Positions 59,701 to 64,000 of a DNA stretch of 64,000 bases are shown piece by piece. The notes below the pieces were generated by a model. It was not told where the DNA came from and searched no databases. It saw only the letters and a program-made list of their open reading frames with translations. Source of the DNA: Hirudo medicinalis. Its lineage: Eukaryota; Annelida; Clitellata; Hirudinida; Hirudinidae. The stretch is taken from the NCBI GenBank assembly GCA_011800805.1, contig MPNW01000470.1:10300-74299 (forward strand), read 5' to 3'. A program made the position numbers and the translations under genes. The first letter of the stretch is position 1, and every line of letters starts with the position of its first letter.

Positions 59701-62700
59701 CCTTTTGCAGCATAATTTCTTGCTTCCTCCTTTTTAGAATTCTCTCCGTTCGTGGAATCGTCATTGTTGTCTCCCATTCTCGAGTAGTCGTCGTCTTGTT
59801 CCTATGAACGTATATGACATTGAAAATCATTAACAAACAGAACCTAGCATGAATTTAGCTGATCTAACATTGAACAAATTTTCAATCTCTTTAATGAGAG
59901 ACTTTGATCGTATGCTCTTGATGTCATTTTGTTTAAACTTCAATCCCTGGAAGTCCAACGACTTGAGGTAGAACTTGTCCATTTGATCAGACCAAACCCT
60001 TTCAAAAGACTTCTTTGTCACTTTCCATTCCTTGTCTTTATTTTGCATGCTTTTGATGACGATCGGGACAGCTGTGCCAGGGCATTTCTTCAAGCCCTCC
60101 ATCATTGTCAGGAACTTTTCACCATATAGTCTGTTATTAAGTTGTACTCAATATTATTATTATTATTATTGTAATTATCACAAATAACTACTACTAAAAT
60201 TAATTACTGTTGGTATAAACTACATTACCATCACTCGACTAGTTAATTTATGAGTAACAAATACATTTATAACTTGAAAACTTCATCAATTCATGAAATT
60301 TACTGTAAAAATCTCCAATACAGTCAAAGTGCATCGGATGCCCACTCTATGTGACATCATCACCAGTATATGCAAACCTTTTCAAAGCAGTCTCTATATG
60401 CACTTCAGAAACACCAATGACACTGCTGAGGTCTTCAACTTGGAACTTGGCCAGATCTTCAGAGTTCATCTTCTGTATCTTGGGCATTAGCTTCTTAAGT
60501 CCTCTCAGAACAGAAGTGTTCAGATCAATCACCATGTCCATCTGATACAGCAACAATATTTTGGGAACGATGCAAATTTAAGTCATCTGTGAGTTAATTT
60601 TTGGACTGACGGTCAGTCTAACCTCGTAGCGCTCATCCTCGCATTGAAAGACGTGACCTTCATAAAGGTTCCTCCTCAACGTGTTATCGCCCTCGCTCTC
60701 ACTCTCGGACAAGATCGTCGCGTAGATGGCATGTGTCTCATTCAAGACCTGTTCCAAAACAACAAACAAATAAAGAAATCTTGATGCTCACCATTCTGTT
60801 AAATGAACACTATTACCTTTTTGCAGAGTTCGGATCGATTGCTCGATCTTTCGCTGATGTAATCGGTCGGCAGGATTCTGTAATGTTTTCCATGCTGAGG
60901 GCAGGTGGAAAGATCTGCAGATAAAGTTGTTTTGTATTTAGCTACATCAGTCATGATTTCATTAGAAAGATTGTCTTCAAATTATAAGACTGTAATAAAA
61001 AAACATCTTGGGATAGTTTTAAAAAAATATTTCATCTCATATAATTCAATATTGAATGAATATTTTTCTCTCAAACCAATAAACTCAAACCTGGAAAGCA
61101 TTCCTTTTCATGTCTTTCAGGCTCCTTCAACTTTTCAGGGAAAGCAGTTCTCCTATCCATTCCTGATGTCACTTCATTCTTGGCCAACAAGTTTTTTATG
61201 AAAGGTTTTAATTCTGGCATTTTTCTGGAACAAAGAGTGATTGTTTTAAATAATAAGTTCAGTCTTCTGATCTAATGAGTGTCAGTAATGTAACATATGA
61301 GTCGAAGTTATGAATGAAAATGATGAATCTTTAAAAGGTTTTAATCTAAAACACACAATTCATTCAATCATGTCACAGCATCCTTCAAATAAGTCTAAAT
61401 TCATAAGCTGAACTTCATCAAATCATTCGCAATCTCAATGCAAAATGAGGCAAATAAATTCATTCTTATTCAGCAGGTGGCAGACCATCAAGCTTATTAT
61501 TTCCACTCAGAGTTCAATCCTCTTAAATGCCTTTCTAACATAATTGTTATTCACAACAATTATGCGGTCATAAATCTCGACAAAGCTGTCGACAAATACT
61601 TAAATAAAGAAATAATTAACATTAAAGCATTTCTTTAATGGCACTCAGCTGAAATATAATCAAATCATAATGCATTCACATTAATAAACCATGTAAATAA
61701 ATGGAGGACTTAATAAATATTCCTCACTCGATCAAAGGGTTGGCAAGCCTGCAGAACTCCGAGGCATCGACAAGTTTCCTGCTCAAAAGGTCGACCTGCT
61801 TCAATAGGTCCCTGCATTGCAACTCTCTCGATGGATGCTGAGACACCATTTTCCTTACCTATTCATGTTTACGAGTTTCAATGTAACCGGACACCATGTT
61901 CAAAATTTGAATGAACTCACAAATTTGATCAGCTCGTGATCGTGGCACACAAGATCAACTCCATCTGCCAGCTCTCTTGGACTAGACTTAGGAAATGAAA
62001 GCTTCTGTCTCTGTTGAAAAACATTAACACTTTTAAATATGCATTAGAATTGCTAATTGGCACATTTACATGGCTTTAGAAAGCAACTGACCTTAGTTGG
62101 TGGCACGGAACAGGTGACAGCAGAGGATGATTTGTTCCTTATGGGGCTGTTTATGCTGACAACCCCCTTATTTTGTGGCAGTGCTTTGGAGGATGACGAG
62201 GTTGGGTTTGAAATGTTGCGAGAGTACTGGAAGTCCTGGTTCCCTTGGCAAATGTTCTCGTGCACTCCGAGCTAAGGCCACAAAATCGAAACAATGCATT
62301 TATGTGATTTAGGTGGCTTAAATTTATTTCCAAAAGTAACTTGTACCCCTTTCATGAATTCATTCCCTCCATTGGCATCAGGCAAGAACTGACGGAACTC
62401 CATCAAAAGTTCTGGCTGATCGTTGAAAAGCTTGGATACTTGGGCATAAACCTCTGCCTCTGTTATTGGTGCTTTGCCTGTCTGTCTGACCCCCTATAAA
62501 TGAAGGGTCAATACATAACAATATCATGCAATTACCATTTTTTCTTTCCTTTCTTGTCAATAGAAAGAGTCTACACATGCATGATGCTCACCTCTTTCAG
62601 ATTTTTCTGCTCCTTTTGGTAGCTGTGGAGAATGTCCAAAAACGCTTTGTAGATTTCAGGTCTACCTTGATAACAAGTCTGAAAATGAATAATTCCATTG

Positions 62701-64000
62701 AAATGCCATTTTATTGCATGATATGGTTATAAGTTTATAGATTACATTCTATTGGCCACTGTCAGCAATGCAACGACGGTACAAAAACTCTCAGAAACTA
62801 GTCTTGATAAAGATTATTCAGTACTGATAATGCTCCAAATGAAGCATTAAACGCTCATTTGTTTGTTCAGCATCTTCAATTCCACACAAAGACAGTGACT
62901 CATCAAAAGAACTGGCAATAAAAAGCCAACTAACTTTAATCTTGTTGACATAGCTGATGGCATGGTTGAACTGAACAGGTTGTCCCTGGTTTGTATTGAA
63001 CTGATTGACATTTTGAGGGACCTCATTAGCAGTTGCATTCTGCCTGATATTGTGAGGCTGGTTGGCCTGAGAGGCAAAAGGCGCATCCTCACAAATGATT
63101 TGATATAACACATCCCAACTACTTGAATCTACCTGATGGAGATTGGGAATATGAGTCTGATTGGGATTCGAGCTGTTGAAGTTGGTAAGTGGCACTACCT
63201 GCTGTCCTGGCTGTCTCACGTTGATGGTCTGATTCTCCTTCACTTCTATGCTGTAACCCTGTGGTAAGAAAGTGTTGAAGCCAACTATCAACTCTGTATG
63301 ACCTTGGAAGAGCATGGAAACCTTTCTTATAACTCCAGGTGTATCAATCCTGTAAGCACAATTTGTTGATTAACATAAAATATGCATTCTGTCTTGAATC
63401 AATTCGAGGAAATGTTTTAAAATTAGAGTCATCACTTACGCTTGAGATTTGAATTCCTTCATGATGTCCAAGAATTCATTGTAAACCTGTGGTTGATGGC
63501 CAAACTTGAGCTTGACTTGATCCAAATAAGAAAGGGCATCTTCAACCTTCAGCCTTTGGTGCTGTTGTATTTGTTGTTGAGATATATGCTGCTGGGGCTG
63601 ATGGTGCTGCAACTGCTGGACATGGGAATTGAGCTGGACCTGCTGTGTGGAACAAACACGAGAGCTCGATTATTTAACGTCTTCCCAAAGTTACACTTGT
63701 GTGCTTCAATGACATTAAGTTTGCACCCAAGACTTTGATAAAGATAGTGTTCATTTTGGTGAAAAATAAAAAAGGACATCCGAGGATACTGACTTCACCA
63801 GATGCAGCCCAGGATTGAACTTGGGGAGAAAAAGTGTAGGAGGTCGTCTGAGATGGGTGATGAGAAGAAGTGTTGGCCATAAGTTGGACTGAATTGTTTG
63901 GCTGGTATCTAATAGAAACATATTAATGTTACACATGGTTTCAGATCTCTATGGAAATTTGTGTCATGCATTCTGGATTACCTTACAAATGAGTATGAAC
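56742..64000 (-). CDS. SIN3A: SIN3 transcriptional corepressor (5' end outside window)
   Basis: Scaffold of the Sin3-HDAC corepressor. I traced 22 minus-strand exons from 63908-63794 to 57185-56742; all but the last junction are in phase. PAH1 spans exons 63642-63440 and 63349-63133 ([39 protein letters not shown]). PAH2 spans 63066-62935, 62678-62592 and 62493-62347 ([54 protein letters not shown]). PAH3 spans 62010-61091. The HDAC-interaction region follows ([46 protein letters not shown]), and then the conserved C-terminal region ([33 protein letters not shown]). After 58207 the sequence becomes Ser-, acidic- and Pro-rich and poorly conserved. Exon 57610-57251 exits in phase 2, but exon 57185 is open only in phase 0, so the last exon, or a base near it, is uncertain; without it the frame stops at 57247. 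A possible earlier exon ends near 63980. Confidence 0.93.
57857..57881. repeat. (AAT)n microsatellite in a SIN3 intron
   Basis: Short AATAATAAT run between exons 57930 and 57610. It has no visible effect on coding. Confidence 0.8.

Overview
This window is nuclear DNA from an invertebrate animal. It is AT-rich, the genes carry many short introns with ordinary GT-AG borders, microsatellites are abundant, and there are three small runs of N. Gene content (Pax, globin X-type globin, formin-like, TBCK, SIN3, COP9 subunit 3, an ER thioredoxin protein) is metazoan. A lophotrochozoan such as an annelid (leech-like) is my best guess, but that rests on general character only and I could not test it.

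Layout. 1-9,800: repeats, two exons of a Cys-loop receptor-like gene on the minus strand (3318-3917), and the last two exons of an unidentified minus-strand gene (8220-8930). 9,870-18,204 is a compact housekeeping cluster: COPS3 (+, 15 exons) ends only 111 bp from the convergent KLHDC9-like kelch gene (-), which is divergent by 252 bp from a TXNDC5-like ER protein (+, 13 exons, C-terminal HDEL). 20,319-23,455: a Pax2/5/8-like gene (+) with a complete paired domain and a long novel C-terminus. 23.5-35.9 kb is gene-poor: satellites, microsatellites, tRNA-derived SINE copies, a 3' stub of a non-LTR retrotransposon and one orphan terminal exon (31951-32237). 36,015-37,106: a two-exon, N-terminally lipidated globin X-like gene (+). 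39,051-46,671: FMNL-type formin (+, 28 exons recognised). 47,870-54,796: TBCK (-, 24 exons, 909 residues). 55,411-55,821: intronless PDRG1-like gene (+). 56,742-64,000: SIN3 corepressor (-, at least 21 exons in frame, 5' end beyond the window).

For the large genes I joined exons by hand using splice sites, reading phase and family similarity. COPS3, TXNDC5, Pax, FMNL and TBCK close in phase at every junction, so those models are strong. Two genes do not close: KLHDC9 needs a missing base near 14350-14352, and the last SIN3 junction (57251/57185) is out of phase. I do not see an operon, CRISPR, toxin system or virus. The most unusual items are the four-domain TXNDC5-like protein without any CGHC site, the Pax gene with a 400-plus residue unknown tail, the globin fold free of introns, a family of tRNA-derived SINEs, and a hammerhead-like motif near 26150.
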